A stretch of DNA of 64,000 nucleotides from CAYIHX01 sp964363305 (GCA_964363305.1 CAYIHX010000003.1:97117-161116); one strand, 5' to 3'. Counted from the stretch's first letter, positions 35,373 to 43,094 are shown. The notes: generated by a model not told the origin, from the letters alone. A program made the numbers and translations.

Positions 35373-35388
35373 GGTCGCCGCCGCGACC
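35373..35388. repeat. parS-like palindrome, copy 2 (one change), intergenic
   Basis: GGTCGCCGCCGCGACC lies between the exporter operon and parA, differing at one central base. Being outside any gene, it argues that the repeat works as DNA rather than as protein. Confidence 0.6.
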
Positions 35389-35408
35389 GAATTATTTTCA
35401 TTCCGAGC

Positions 35409-35436
35409 TTGCGCGATTCAACACGCTCAATAGAAT
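35409..35436 (+). promoter_or_regulatory. Possible parA promoter
   Basis: TTGCGC (35409-35414) and TAGAAT (35431-35436) are 16 bases apart, upstream of the AAGGAGG at 35469-35475 and the parA ATG at 35483. The palindrome at 35373 sits upstream of the -35. Confidence 0.45.
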
Positions 35437-35482
35437 CACTCTCAGCAACGGAATGTATATCCAACCCAAGGAGGGTGTTACG

Positions 35483-36628
35483 ATGTCGTCATTCAAGGAG
35501 CTGTGCTTCACGCCAGCCGAGTTTGCCCAACTCGCCAAAATAGATAAAAACGCAATCCCCCTGTTCGAACAGACGGGGCTTCTCCAGACGATCAAACGCC
35601 GAGTCGGGAACGTCGACCGCAAGATGATCCCGCTGACGTCCGCGCAAGAATATTTCAGGAAGATGCGAGCGGTGCAAGCCGGAGCCGTGACCCTCGAAGA
35701 TCTCGTGCTCGGCACCAGAAGTGAAGCGGTCGCCACGGCGACCGGTGCAGATCCCGCAGGAGCCGAAATGGATTTGACGCACGGAACCGGAGCTACCGCT
35801 GCGGGCCCCGCCCTTCCTGTGGGCGTCGACCTTGCTATGGTCGCCGCGGCGACCGGATTCGTCCCGGTCGAACCTAAACACCCGGTGCAGATGTTCTACA
35901 ACGTTAAAGGTGGAACGGGAAAATCCACCCTGACCGCCCAGTACGTCATGCGCGCGGCGATGATGGGATACAGCGTCCTGGCCATTGATCTCGATGGTCA
36001 AGGCCACCTCACGGTGAATCTCGACGTCCTCGATGCGCACGAACGGCCAACAATCTACGACGTCCTGATCAACGACCTCCCTCTGTCCGATGCGATCATG
36101 AACGTCGCACCGGGCCTCGACCTCGTGCCTGCCAACCTCGGGCTCTGCAATATTGAGATCCCGCTCAATCAGAAAACGAGACGAGAGTACCGCCTGGGAG
36201 AAGCGATCGCGTCCATCGCGGATCAGTATGACCTCATCGTTGCGGACACCAATCCGGCGGCATCGATTCTCAATGGCTCGATGCTCGTGGCTACCCAGCT
36301 CGTGAACGTGGTCTGCGCGACGAACCCCCTTTCCTTTCATGGCATGTCACTCGTGATGGCCACCATCGAAGGCATGGAGCGGGAGTTCAAACGGAAGCTC
36401 GAGGTGAAGATCATTCCAAATATGTACGACAATCGGGAAGTGATCAGCCAGGAGGTGCTCGGCGAGCTTCGGAGCCAATTCGAAGGGTTCTGCACTCGTG
36501 CAGTGATCAACCGCAGCGCGGACATGAATGAGGCCACTAAACGGCGCTCGACCGTCTGGGATGTCAACTCAAAGGGCGTCGCGGCGAACGATCTCAGCGC
36601 GCTCACGGAAGAATTACTTCAATCGTAA
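35483..36628 (+). CDS. parA: ParA-type partition ATPase (type Ia-like)
   Basis: 381 residues from ATG 35483 (AAGGAGG eight bases before). The N-terminal 60 residues (FTPAEFAQLAKIDKNAIPLF then EQTGLLQTI) look like a winged helix-turn-helix, as in plasmid type Ia ParA. There follows an Ala/Gly/Thr-rich linker (about 75-125), which contains two of the palindromes. The ATPase domain has the deviant Walker A KGGTGKST, and Walker A' reads LDGQGHLT where LDPQGxLT is usual (Pro to Gly). ParA uses ATP to move ParB-bound DNA. It precedes parB by 26 bases. Confidence 0.88.
   Translation: MSSFKELCFTPAEFAQLAKIDKNAIPLFEQTGLLQTIKRRVGNVDRKMIPLTSAQEYFRKMRAVQAGAVTLEDLVLGTRSEAVATATGADPAGAEMDLTHGTGATAAGPALPVGVDLAMVAAATGFVPVEPKHPVQMFYNVKGGTGKSTLTAQYVMRAAMMGYSVLAIDLDGQGHLTVNLDVLDAHERPTIYDVLINDLPLSDAIMNVAPGLDLVPANLGLCNIEIPLNQKTRREYRLGEAIASIADQYDLIVADTNPAASILNGSMLVATQLVNVVCATNPLSFHGMSLVMATIEGMEREFKRKLEVKIIPNMYDNREVISQEVLGELRSQFEGFCTRAVINRSADMNEATKRRSTVWDVNSKGVAANDLSALTEELLQS
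35728..35743. repeat. parS-like palindrome, copy 3 (one change)
   Basis: GGTCGCCACGGCGACC, inside the linker of parA, encoding V-A-T-A-T. One base differs from the consensus. Confidence 0.55.
35839..35854. repeat. parS-like palindrome, copy 4 (exact)
   Basis: GGTCGCCGCGGCGACC in the linker of parA, 111 bases after copy 3, encoding V-A-A-A-T. Confidence 0.6.
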
Positions 36629-36654
36629 GAATCCTAAGGAAGGGAACTAGCACC

Positions 36655-37617
36655 ATGGAAGAGACTAAAACGGAAACACTGATTCAAACCGAGCCTCCTC
36701 AACGGGAAGAGGCGCCGAAAATCAAGACACGCCAGGGAAGCGGGTACCTGAAGCAACTCTATTCGACGGCTCGCACCACCGCGGGCGCGACCCATTCGAA
36801 TCTGAAAAATCTCACCACGTTTTTGGTGAACTTCGTCCCAACAGACAAAGTCGATGCCTCCGAGCTTCAGGTCCGCGTGCATTTTGATGATGCAGAGGTT
36901 CTGGCACTCTCGGAATCGATTAAATCCCACGGCGTCCTCCAGCCCATTCTCGTCGTGCAGGATGGGGATCGTTACAAGGTGATCGCAGGGGAGCGGCGCC
37001 TTCGGGCCTCGAGACTTGCCGGAATTGATCGAATTCCAGCCCGTGTGCTCTCGACGAACGACAAGGCCACCCACGAAATCGCGCTCAGAGAAAACCTCGA
37101 CCGCGTTGATCTTCATCCCATTGAAGAAGGCGAGGGCTATGTCTCACTCCTTGAGGCCCAAGCCTACACGAGCCATGATGCCATCGCGAAGGCCTTCAAC
37201 AAGCCGAAGTCACGCGTCACGGAGTGCATCGGCTTCACTCGCCTTCCGAGCGAGACGAAGGTCGACCTGATGAAGCGCGGGATCAAAAACCGCGCTTTTC
37301 TCCGGAGTCTTCTGTCCGTCGCAACCGATCAGCAGTTAGCGGTGATCGCCAAGGTCGCCGACAAGGAAGAAGTACTGGGCAACGTCGAAACCATGCTGCC
37401 TCTGGTCGCCGCGGCGACCGAATCGATTGCGGAAAAAGCCAAAGAGAAGAAGCGAACTGGCCCGGTCTGGGAATATAAATTCGACGACAAGGCGCTCGCC
37501 GCGCCCGGCTTCCGCTGGAAGATCGGAGAGGGCCGCGAGCGACTTCAGGCCTATGCAACTGCCCTCAAAAAGTTGATGGCGGCTGTCGACGACCGTCTGA
37601 CTCAACCCGAGAACTGA
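36655..37617 (+). CDS. parB: ParB-type centromere-binding protein
   Basis: 320 residues. The N-terminal 60 residues are basic and linker-like. The ParB/Srx CTPase domain follows: LALSESIKSHGVLQPILVV, GERRLRASRLAG and ALRENLDRVDLHPIEEGEGY. The helix-turn-helix HDAIAKAFNKPKSRVTECIG then FTRLP reads parS. The C-terminal part is short and ends with a helix that may dimerise. ParB in this class spreads from parS while bound to CTP. The natural candidates for its parS are the five palindromes around the genes. A strong terminator follows at 37635. Confidence 0.92.
   Translation: MEETKTETLIQTEPPQREEAPKIKTRQGSGYLKQLYSTARTTAGATHSNLKNLTTFLVNFVPTDKVDASELQVRVHFDDAEVLALSESIKSHGVLQPILVVQDGDRYKVIAGERRLRASRLAGIDRIPARVLSTNDKATHEIALRENLDRVDLHPIEEGEGYVSLLEAQAYTSHDAIAKAFNKPKSRVTECIGFTRLPSETKVDLMKRGIKNRAFLRSLLSVATDQQLAVIAKVADKEEVLGNVETMLPLVAAATESIAEKAKEKKRTGPVWEYKFDDKALAAPGFRWKIGEGRERLQAYATALKKLMAAVDDRLTQPEN
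37404..37419. repeat. parS-like palindrome, copy 5 (exact)
   Basis: GGTCGCCGCGGCGACC in the 3' part of parB, encoding V-A-A-A-T in a linker before a basic stretch. Confidence 0.6.
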
Positions 37618-37634
37618 ACACGCTTTTAAAAAAG

Positions 37635-37670
37635 AAAAGCCCGGTGCATGTCCATGCATCGGGCTTTTTT
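37635..37670. terminator. Intrinsic terminator after parB
   Basis: AGCCCGGTGCATG pairs with CATGCATCGGGCT (one G-T wobble) across a two-base gap, flanked by A-rich and T-rich runs. It serves parB and, from the other side, the GNAT gene. Confidence 0.9.
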
Positions 37671-38559
37671 ACGCCGAGTCGAGGCCCCAGAACCAGAGGC
37701 GATTCGACGGTATCGGGTTTTGAACCTCTGGGGCTCGGTAGACCATCGCCAAACCCATGGGCTGCATCGCGGTCCCTGGCTTCGTTCGAATTCCGTGGGC
37801 ACGGAACAGATCTGAGTTCCCCAGCAGCAGAAGATCGGGGACCCGTCGCTGAACTTCTGCGAGGAGGACACGTAAAGCCATCACTTCTCCGCCCCACTCG
37901 TGAATGACGCCCGGCAAGTCGATGCCGCGGCCCACACCGATATATGCCGCGACGCTCCCAGGCCCTGATCCTTCTAGCCACATCCAATTGACATTTTTAT
38001 GACGGGCCATCCATGACTGATCGCTCTCTTCTAATACAAGGCCACGCGTTCTCCCCTTCCGTAGCTCCTGAAAGAGAGCCTGCGTATAGCCGAAGCGCAG
38101 CTTGATACCCGGTGGCGACGAACCTAATTCGAGTGAATGCAGAGGCGTCAAAAATTGCTCACCCTCAAACGAAAAGCCTAAGCGGGCGTAGAACTCCGTA
38201 TCCGAACCCCAAAGCGCCACGAACTCACATCCCATTCCCGTGAGGGATACCTGGAGGTCTTGCACCAATGCGGTCGCAAACCCCTTTCCTCGGTACGCAG
38301 GGTCCGTTGCGACCGCGCCGATGAGCCCAACCCACCGATCGCGGCCATCGAGGTTGATCTTCGCGACACGACCGAATGCCGTCGCCACGACTTTCCCGCC
38401 TTCGCGACGCATGCGGCGCAACACCTGGCCCTGCTCGATCAGATGCGGATCCTGCCAAACCGGGAAGTCATCAAAGAACGACCCACCGGGCGGGGTATGA
38501 AATGCCTGATTCAAAAGCGCTTCGGTTGGGTCTTGGGGTCTGGTCGTACTTTGTTCCAC
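37669..38559 (-). CDS. GNAT-family N-acetyltransferase with a C-terminal extension
   Basis: 296 residues. A GNAT core lies in the first 150 residues: acetyl-CoA site ATDPAYRGKGFATALVQDL, followed by the expected strand EFVALWGSDTEFYARLGF. The C-terminal 140 residues form a second domain, perhaps a second, degenerate GNAT fold (SVAAYIGVGRGIDLPGVIHE), so the protein may be a two-GNAT enzyme. It acetylates an unknown amine using acetyl-CoA in the cytoplasm. No operon partner. Confidence 0.8.
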   Translation of the reverse strand: MEQSTTRPQDPTEALLNQAFHTPPGGSFFDDFPVWQDPHLIEQGQVLRRMRREGGKVVATAFGRVAKINLDGRDRWVGLIGAVATDPAYRGKGFATALVQDLQVSLTGMGCEFVALWGSDTEFYARLGFSFEGEQFLTPLHSLELGSSPPGIKLRFGYTQALFQELRKGRTRGLVLEESDQSWMARHKNVNWMWLEGSGPGSVAAYIGVGRGIDLPGVIHEWGGEVMALRVLLAEVQRRVPDLLLLGNSDLFRAHGIRTKPGTAMQPMGLAMVYRAPEVQNPIPSNRLWFWGLDSA

Positions 38560-38656
38560 AGCACTAGTGTATCCATTCGGGCGGATTTTAAAACCGACGG
38601 AATCGTGACGGCCTAGCGCATTAATGCTGGAAATCTATAATGGGGAACTTCCAGAA

Positions 38657-39802
38657 TTAACCCCGCAGCAAATCGAGAGACCCGGCGCCCAGCATTTTCC
38701 ATGCGGGGGCCACCCGAATACCACTTTCCGTCACGTAGTCTTTATCTCCCAGGTGAGACAACTGCCATGCGGCAACATGCGGAAACTTGTTCTTTAAATA
38801 GCGCAGATGGGGCGACACACCGCCGTCCTGATGCTTGCATTCGACGATGAGCAAAGGCTTGGCATCCTCCACTACTACAAAATCAACCTCCCGCTGCTCT
38901 TGATCTCGGTAATAGCGCAACTGGATGTCCCGTCCCTCGGTGTCTTCCAGGTGATTCACCCAGGCAAGAAGTTGGCAAGCGACCATGTTCTCGAAGCGCG
39001 CGCCCGGGTCTTTCACCAAAGTCCAATCGAAGTGATAGTGCTTCTGAGCCTTCTTAAGGCCATGTAGCTTACCCGGTCCAAACGGGGCGACCCGAAAGAT
39101 GGCGTAGATGCGCTCAAAAATATCCAGCCAGCGGGAGAGCGCCCGGTGACTGACTTGCAAATCCTCTCGCAGGCCGTTGAGGGAGAGCGGACTACCGACG
39201 AGATCAGGCAACCGAAGCATCAGCTGCTCAAGCAGAGTCAAGTCGTCCACACGCTCAAGACTAGAGAGATCATCACGCAAGAGACGCGTACGATATTCTC
39301 GCGACCAGCGCTTGGCCTCCACCTTCGACCCCCCAAAAAAAGGCTCCGGGAACCCGCTCTGCTCATAAAGATGGAGCCAGTCTGCCTGGCTGACGATATT
39401 CAGCTCGCTTGAGGTGAACGGGTGAAGCCGAAGAAAATGATAGCGGCCCTGCAAAGAATCACCCCCGAATCGATAGAAATCCAACCGTGCACTCCCCGTA
39501 ACGAGAATCTGGTGGTGCTCGCGATTCTTGTCAAAAAGACCCTTGAGCCATCCGCGCCACCGCCGATTCTTATGAACCTCGTCGAAAACCCAGAGACGAT
39601 AAGCAGGAAACTCCCGGCGCAGAATCCGCTCCCGATCTTCGTCGGCATCCCAATTAAAGTAGGCCTCTTCCTGACCAGGAGGAATCAGAGACCGGGCTAA
39701 AGTCGTCTTCCCCACTTGACGCGGCCCCCCCAAGAACACCATCTTCCTCTCGAGGTCTTTGAGAATCTGAGCTCGAAGAGAACGGATCGGGGCCTGAGTC
39801 AT
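38657..39802 (-). CDS. AAA ATPase with DUF4143 domain
   Basis: 381 residues. Walker A GGPRQVGKTTLA near residue 28, Walker B RLWVFDEVHK, sensor LVTGSARLDFY, then DUF4143, which ends with a PD-(D/E)xK-like order: REVDFVV then LLIVECKHQDG. Such solitary ATPases are scattered and mobile in bacteria and archaea, with no agreed function. Its upstream region holds two tandem hairpin repeats. The frame is intact. No partner gene lies on its strand. Confidence 0.9.
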   Translation of the reverse strand: MTQAPIRSLRAQILKDLERKMVFLGGPRQVGKTTLARSLIPPGQEEAYFNWDADEDRERILRREFPAYRLWVFDEVHKNRRWRGWLKGLFDKNREHHQILVTGSARLDFYRFGGDSLQGRYHFLRLHPFTSSELNIVSQADWLHLYEQSGFPEPFFGGSKVEAKRWSREYRTRLLRDDLSSLERVDDLTLLEQLMLRLPDLVGSPLSLNGLREDLQVSHRALSRWLDIFERIYAIFRVAPFGPGKLHGLKKAQKHYHFDWTLVKDPGARFENMVACQLLAWVNHLEDTEGRDIQLRYYRDQEQREVDFVVVEDAKPLLIVECKHQDGGVSPHLRYLKNKFPHVAAWQLSHLGDKDYVTESGIRVAPAWKMLGAGSLDLLRG

Positions 39803-39817
39803 GAGCTAATGATATCC

Positions 39818-39875
39818 TGATTTTTTGCCTCATAGCAAAAAAAAAGTCATGATTTTTTGCTTTATGGCAAAAAAA
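39818..39875. repeat. Tandem hairpin repeats upstream of the AAA/DUF4143 gene
   Basis: TGATTTTTTGC-CTCATA-GCAAAAAA at 39818 onward and TGATTTTTTGC-TTTATG-GCAAAAAA at 39850 onward: each unit is an inverted repeat, and the units repeat with a 32-bp period, in the AAA gene's promoter region. Confidence 0.7.
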
Positions 39876-39928
39876 CAGGATTCAATTTTGCGTCCCACAA
39901 ACCGAAAAGTCCCTCAGGAGGACTACCC

Positions 39929-40222
39929 ATGTCGAAAAAAAAAGGTAAATTTGACCTAACTCATTTAGTTCATGCCGGTTACCTGAAGGATGGCCAGAGG
40001 CTGCTCTTCGTGAGTGATCCAACCCAGTTCTGCACCGTCACGAAACAGCCGAATCACGAATATAAGGTCGTCATTGGGAAAGAAACGACCACCGTACACG
40101 CTTTTGCCCAGCGCTGCCTCGGCCAAGAACCACCTGACCATGCGGCGAAGTGGCTGCGTACCGAGCAAGGCAAGACTTTGTACGAACTGTGGCACGCGGA
40201 CGACGAAGCCGCCGCCGCCTAA
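39929..40222 (+). CDS. Small protein resembling a RAMA domain
   Basis: 97 residues from ATG 39929 (AGGAGG nine bases before). The order LTHLVHAGYLKDGQRLLFVS, then KVVIGKETTTVHAFAQRCLG, then TLYELWH follows the RAMA pattern (L-x-x-L-i-x-a-G-l-l-k-x-G-d-x-L ... h-x-f-a ... G ... W). RAMA domains are small DNA-interaction modules often attached to adenine methylases. This is a low-confidence likeness without the search that would settle it. The gene ends with a terminator at 40248. Confidence 0.5.
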   Translation: MSKKKGKFDLTHLVHAGYLKDGQRLLFVSDPTQFCTVTKQPNHEYKVVIGKETTTVHAFAQRCLGQEPPDHAAKWLRTEQGKTLYELWHADDEAAAA

Positions 40223-40247
40223 ATACTTCAGACATTTCAAACCATTC

Positions 40248-40281
40248 AGAAGGGCGCCCTGGGAAACCACGGCGCCCTTCT
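40248..40281 (+). terminator. Intrinsic terminator
   Basis: AGAAGGGCGCC pairs with GGCGCCCTTCT (11 bp) with a 12-base loop, followed by TATTTTTA. Confidence 0.88.
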
Positions 40282-40345
40282 CTATTTTTACCCACCCAGA
40301 ACATCTCCATTCCCAAAGAAATTCGAATGCCTCGAATTTTTTCCT

Positions 40346-40372
40346 TAAGGATCCCCCCGAGTGTCCGATGAG
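40346..40372 (+). promoter_or_regulatory. Possible sigma-28 promoter of the first flagellin
   Basis: TAAG (40346-40349), 15 bases, then CCGATGAG (40365-40372) resembles the flagellar sigma-28 consensus TAAA-N15-GCCGATAA. About 110 bases of leader follow before the flagellin ATG. Confidence 0.4.
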
Positions 40373-40440
40373 ACACATGAAAGCTGGTTGATAGGAATGC
40401 CACCTAAGGATTAGGGGGCAAACGACCCGCTTCTAGCAGA

Positions 40441-40474
40441 GCCAAGGATTGGCTCGAAGACCTTCATGGAGGAG
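40441..40474 (+). promoter_or_regulatory. Flagellin 1 leader: hairpin with GGA loop and CsrA-like motif
   Basis: GCCAA-GGA-TTGGC (40441-40453) forms a hairpin with GGA in its loop. TTCATGGAGGAG (40463-40474) follows and contains CATGGAGG, which fits the CsrA core CANGGANG. Both are in the ribosome-binding region. The same motif recurs in the leaders of the other two flagellins. Confidence 0.45.
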
Positions 40475-40479
40475 GGGCA

Positions 40480-41331
40480 ATGGGTTTGCGCATCAATACA
40501 AATGTGCCCGCGTTGATCGCTCAACGCAATTTACGCACAACGCGCACCCACCTCGATCGCTCTCTCGAGCGCCTCAGCTCGGGTACCCGAATCAATCATG
40601 CCGCCGACGACGCTGCCGGCCTAGCCATTTCAGAAAGCCTACGCGCGCAGATCAGAGGCCTCAATCAGGCTGAACGCAATGCCCAAGACGGCATCTCGCT
40701 CGTGCAAGTCGCAGAAGGTGGCTTAGCCGAAATTTCCAACATCCTCATTCGAATGCGCGAACTAGGCGTTCAGGCTGCCTCCGACACCGTCGGACATCAG
40801 GAGCGATCATTCCTCGACATCGAGTTTCAACAGCTCCTCGAAGAAATCGACCGCATCGCCAGGAGCACGGAGTACAATCGCGTGCCCCTGCTCAACGGAA
40901 CCACCAGCACGTTTGAGATCCAGGTCGGCGTAGGCAACAATCCCGCCATCGACCGAATCAAGCTATTCGGCGGAAATCACCCCGCCGACGTCAACGTCAC
41001 CGCCCTCGGCATCAACCTCGCGAGCGTGGCGGACAAGCCGTCGGCCCAAACCTCTCTCGCTTTGATCGATAGCGCGATGACCGCTGCGATTTCGATCCGT
41101 TCAGAATTCGGAGCCATGCAAAATCGGCTGCAATCCGTGATCAACAACCTCGGAATCAGCAAAGAAAATCTCTCGGCGGCCAACAGCCGCATCCGCGACA
41201 CGGACATCGCCGAGGAAACGACCGAGCTCACCAAACAAAACATCCTGATGCAATCGGGCGTGTCCGTGCTGGGCCAAGCAAATACGACCATCAAGACCGC
41301 GCTCAATCTCCTCGGTGGAGGAGCAGGATGA
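40480..41331 (+). CDS. fliC: Flagellin
   Basis: 283 residues, the short form with only D0/D1 domains. It starts MGLRINTNVPALIAQRNLRT and has the N-terminal SSGTRINHAADDAAGLAISE, and the C-terminal MQNRLQSVINNLGISKENLS, DIAEETTELTKQNILMQSG pattern. It builds the flagellar filament. The central region differs from the other two copies and lacks their NGERxDAxLDAL block. GGAGG is seven bases before the ATG. The gene has its own leader and a weak hairpin after it (41379-41393). Confidence 0.97.
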   Translation: MGLRINTNVPALIAQRNLRTTRTHLDRSLERLSSGTRINHAADDAAGLAISESLRAQIRGLNQAERNAQDGISLVQVAEGGLAEISNILIRMRELGVQAASDTVGHQERSFLDIEFQQLLEEIDRIARSTEYNRVPLLNGTTSTFEIQVGVGNNPAIDRIKLFGGNHPADVNVTALGINLASVADKPSAQTSLALIDSAMTAAISIRSEFGAMQNRLQSVINNLGISKENLSAANSRIRDTDIAEETTELTKQNILMQSGVSVLGQANTTIKTALNLLGGGAG

Positions 41332-41966
41332 GAAAAAAGTTTTTGAACCATCACGAAAGGAGACGCCGAAAACCACCGCCCTCTTGAGGGCTATATAAAA
41401 CACATAAAAGTTTTTACCCGAAGCAGAGGCCAGTGCCTGTGCTTGTTTCCTGGATCGCGTGGAAGGCCCGTCCGAATCACCAAGGATTCGGTTGAACGGA
41501 CGGGCCGACCCCGTGGGAACCGGAATAAACAAGCAACTTGCCAGCGCCGACGCGAGGCCCGTTCGAGGTGTCTTACTGCTCTTCCCCATCCAAAGGTGAA
41601 GAGGAGAGACGCGCAACTCGAACGAGATCGAAATCCCATCCGTGGCTTCTGCCCCGGACTGCGAACGATCGCAAGGCACGGCTGTTTTGCGGGTGCGGAG
41701 GTTAGAGAAGTTTGAGTGCCTTCGGGGGTGGGACCCTGGGGGAGAACACTCGAAATCCGTGAGGGAAATCCGTGCGCACATGGTGTGCAAGCGGACGTCT
41801 GGGGTGGGTACCTCGGAGTGCTTTCATGGAATGCAGTAAGAACGGGCGTACGTGTGCCAAACCCATAGGCACGTGCGTTCATAATCAAGTTCAGCAAGGA
41901 AGCTGACCGTCTCACGGGATTGAGACGACTTTCATGGAGGAGAGACTATGTTGAAGGGAGGCTAGT
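41332..41966 (+). other. 635-base region between flagellins 1 and 2, long leader of flagellin 2
   Basis: No protein gene is convincing. It holds a strong hairpin, GGCCCGTCCG/CGGACGGGCC (41465-41506), whose inner part can fold another way (CCGAATC/GATTCGG), a second stem ACGTGTGCC/GGCACGTGCG near 41851-41877, TTCATGGA at 41823 and TTCATGGAGGAG at 41931, and a five-codon frame ATG TTG AAG GGA GGC TAG at 41948-41965 just before the flagellin start. Confidence 0.6.
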
Positions 41967-42800
41967 ATGGGTCTTCGTATTAGTACAAATACCACTGCGC
42001 TCAATGCGCAGCGGCAGATGGCAATGACGCGTATGAGTTTGGACAAGAGCTTGGAAAGGCTTGCGTCTGGCAGTCGAATTAATCACGCCGGCGATGACGC
42101 CGCAGGTCTCGCGATTTCGGAGAACTTGCGTGCTCAAACCCGTGGCTATCGACAAGCGCGGAGAAATGCACAAGACGGTATCTCCTTGGTGCAAGTCACC
42201 GAAGGGGGCCTCAACGAAATTTCAAACATGTTGATTCGGTTGCGCGAACTGGGAATCCAGGCCGCGTCAGATACGATCGGGGACACTGAACGACAGTTCG
42301 TCGACCGTGAGTTTCAATCGATGAAGCAGGAAATGGATCGAATTGCGAACATCACGCAATTCAACGGTACGCCGCTCTTGAATGGTAAGGCGGGTATTTT
42401 TGAGATCCAGGTCGGAACGCATAATAACCCGATCCTCGACCGTGTGATCTACAACGGCGAACGAGCTGACGCGTCTCTCGACGCGCTCAAGCTCGGAGGG
42501 GAGTCAACGGCAACGAAGCAGGGCGCTCAGCTCTCTCTAGCCGTGATTGACGACGCTCTCATCCGCGTGAACTCCATTCGCGCTGATTTGGGTGCCATGC
42601 AGAACAGGCTGCAGTCGACAATCAACAACCTGGCGATCAGTGAAGAGAACTTGGCCCAAGCCAATAGTCGAATTCGCGATACGGATATCGCGGAAGAGTC
42701 GAGCGAACTCACCAAGCAGAACATCCTTCTGCAGGCAGGTATCTCGGTTCTGGCGCAGGCCAACCAGACGAATCAATCCGCACTGAAGCTCTTGGCCTAG
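41967..42800 (+). CDS. fliC: Flagellin
   Basis: 277 residues. MGLRISTNTTALNAQRQMAM then LASGSRINHAGDDAAGLAIS, and C-terminal MQNRLQSTINNLAISEENLA, DIAEESSELTKQNILLQAG. It shares with flagellin 3 the block GKAGIFEIQVG, NNPILDRVIYNGER and LGGESTATKQGAQLSL that flagellin 1 lacks, so these two are a recent duplication. A palindrome CTTGGCCTAGGCCAAG (42791-42806) overlaps its stop codon. Confidence 0.97.
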   Translation: MGLRISTNTTALNAQRQMAMTRMSLDKSLERLASGSRINHAGDDAAGLAISENLRAQTRGYRQARRNAQDGISLVQVTEGGLNEISNMLIRLRELGIQAASDTIGDTERQFVDREFQSMKQEMDRIANITQFNGTPLLNGKAGIFEIQVGTHNNPILDRVIYNGERADASLDALKLGGESTATKQGAQLSLAVIDDALIRVNSIRADLGAMQNRLQSTINNLAISEENLAQANSRIRDTDIAEESSELTKQNILLQAGISVLAQANQTNQSALKLLA

Positions 42801-43094
42801 GCCAAGGATTCGGTCTTGAATTAAAAATGAGCGTGGTAGCCACCGAACTTCCGGTCAGGCCCCGAGCACCCTCACCCAAGAGGACTCGGCAAGGCGCGGG
42901 AGCAAGGAACGACGACAAATACGAAGGCTGAACGGCTGAGCCAGGATTTTCCCAACCTGGAGTGTAGCGCGGGGCCAATCCTCCGGGGCCTCCCCCATCA
43001 TTCGATGATGTAGGGGAGTCCCCGAGGGATGGTCCACACTAGACGAGGCGAGTTCATGGACGAGGACGTACAGCCAAGTACAGGAGGATGAAAT
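42801..43094 (+). other. 294-base leader region of flagellin 3
   Basis: No convincing long frame. It holds a hairpin CTCCCC-C-ATCAT/ATGAT-G-T-A-GGGGAG near 42988-43018, TTCATGGACGAG at 43053-43064, and an 11-codon frame (43056-43091) that ends three bases before the flagellin ATG region. TACAGGAGGATG supplies the ribosome-binding site. Confidence 0.5.

Noticed and set aside
34499..37419. A CRISPR array
   Set aside because: The five palindromes are irregularly spaced, lie inside genes, and have no spacers or cas genes.
39818..39875. Insertion-sequence ends
   Set aside because: Two hairpin units in tandem with no transposase between or beside them and no target duplication.
41391..41915. Minus-strand frames in the flagellin 2 leader
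   Set aside because: Overlapping frames without start signals or domain sense; the sequence is better explained by RNA structure and leader motifs.
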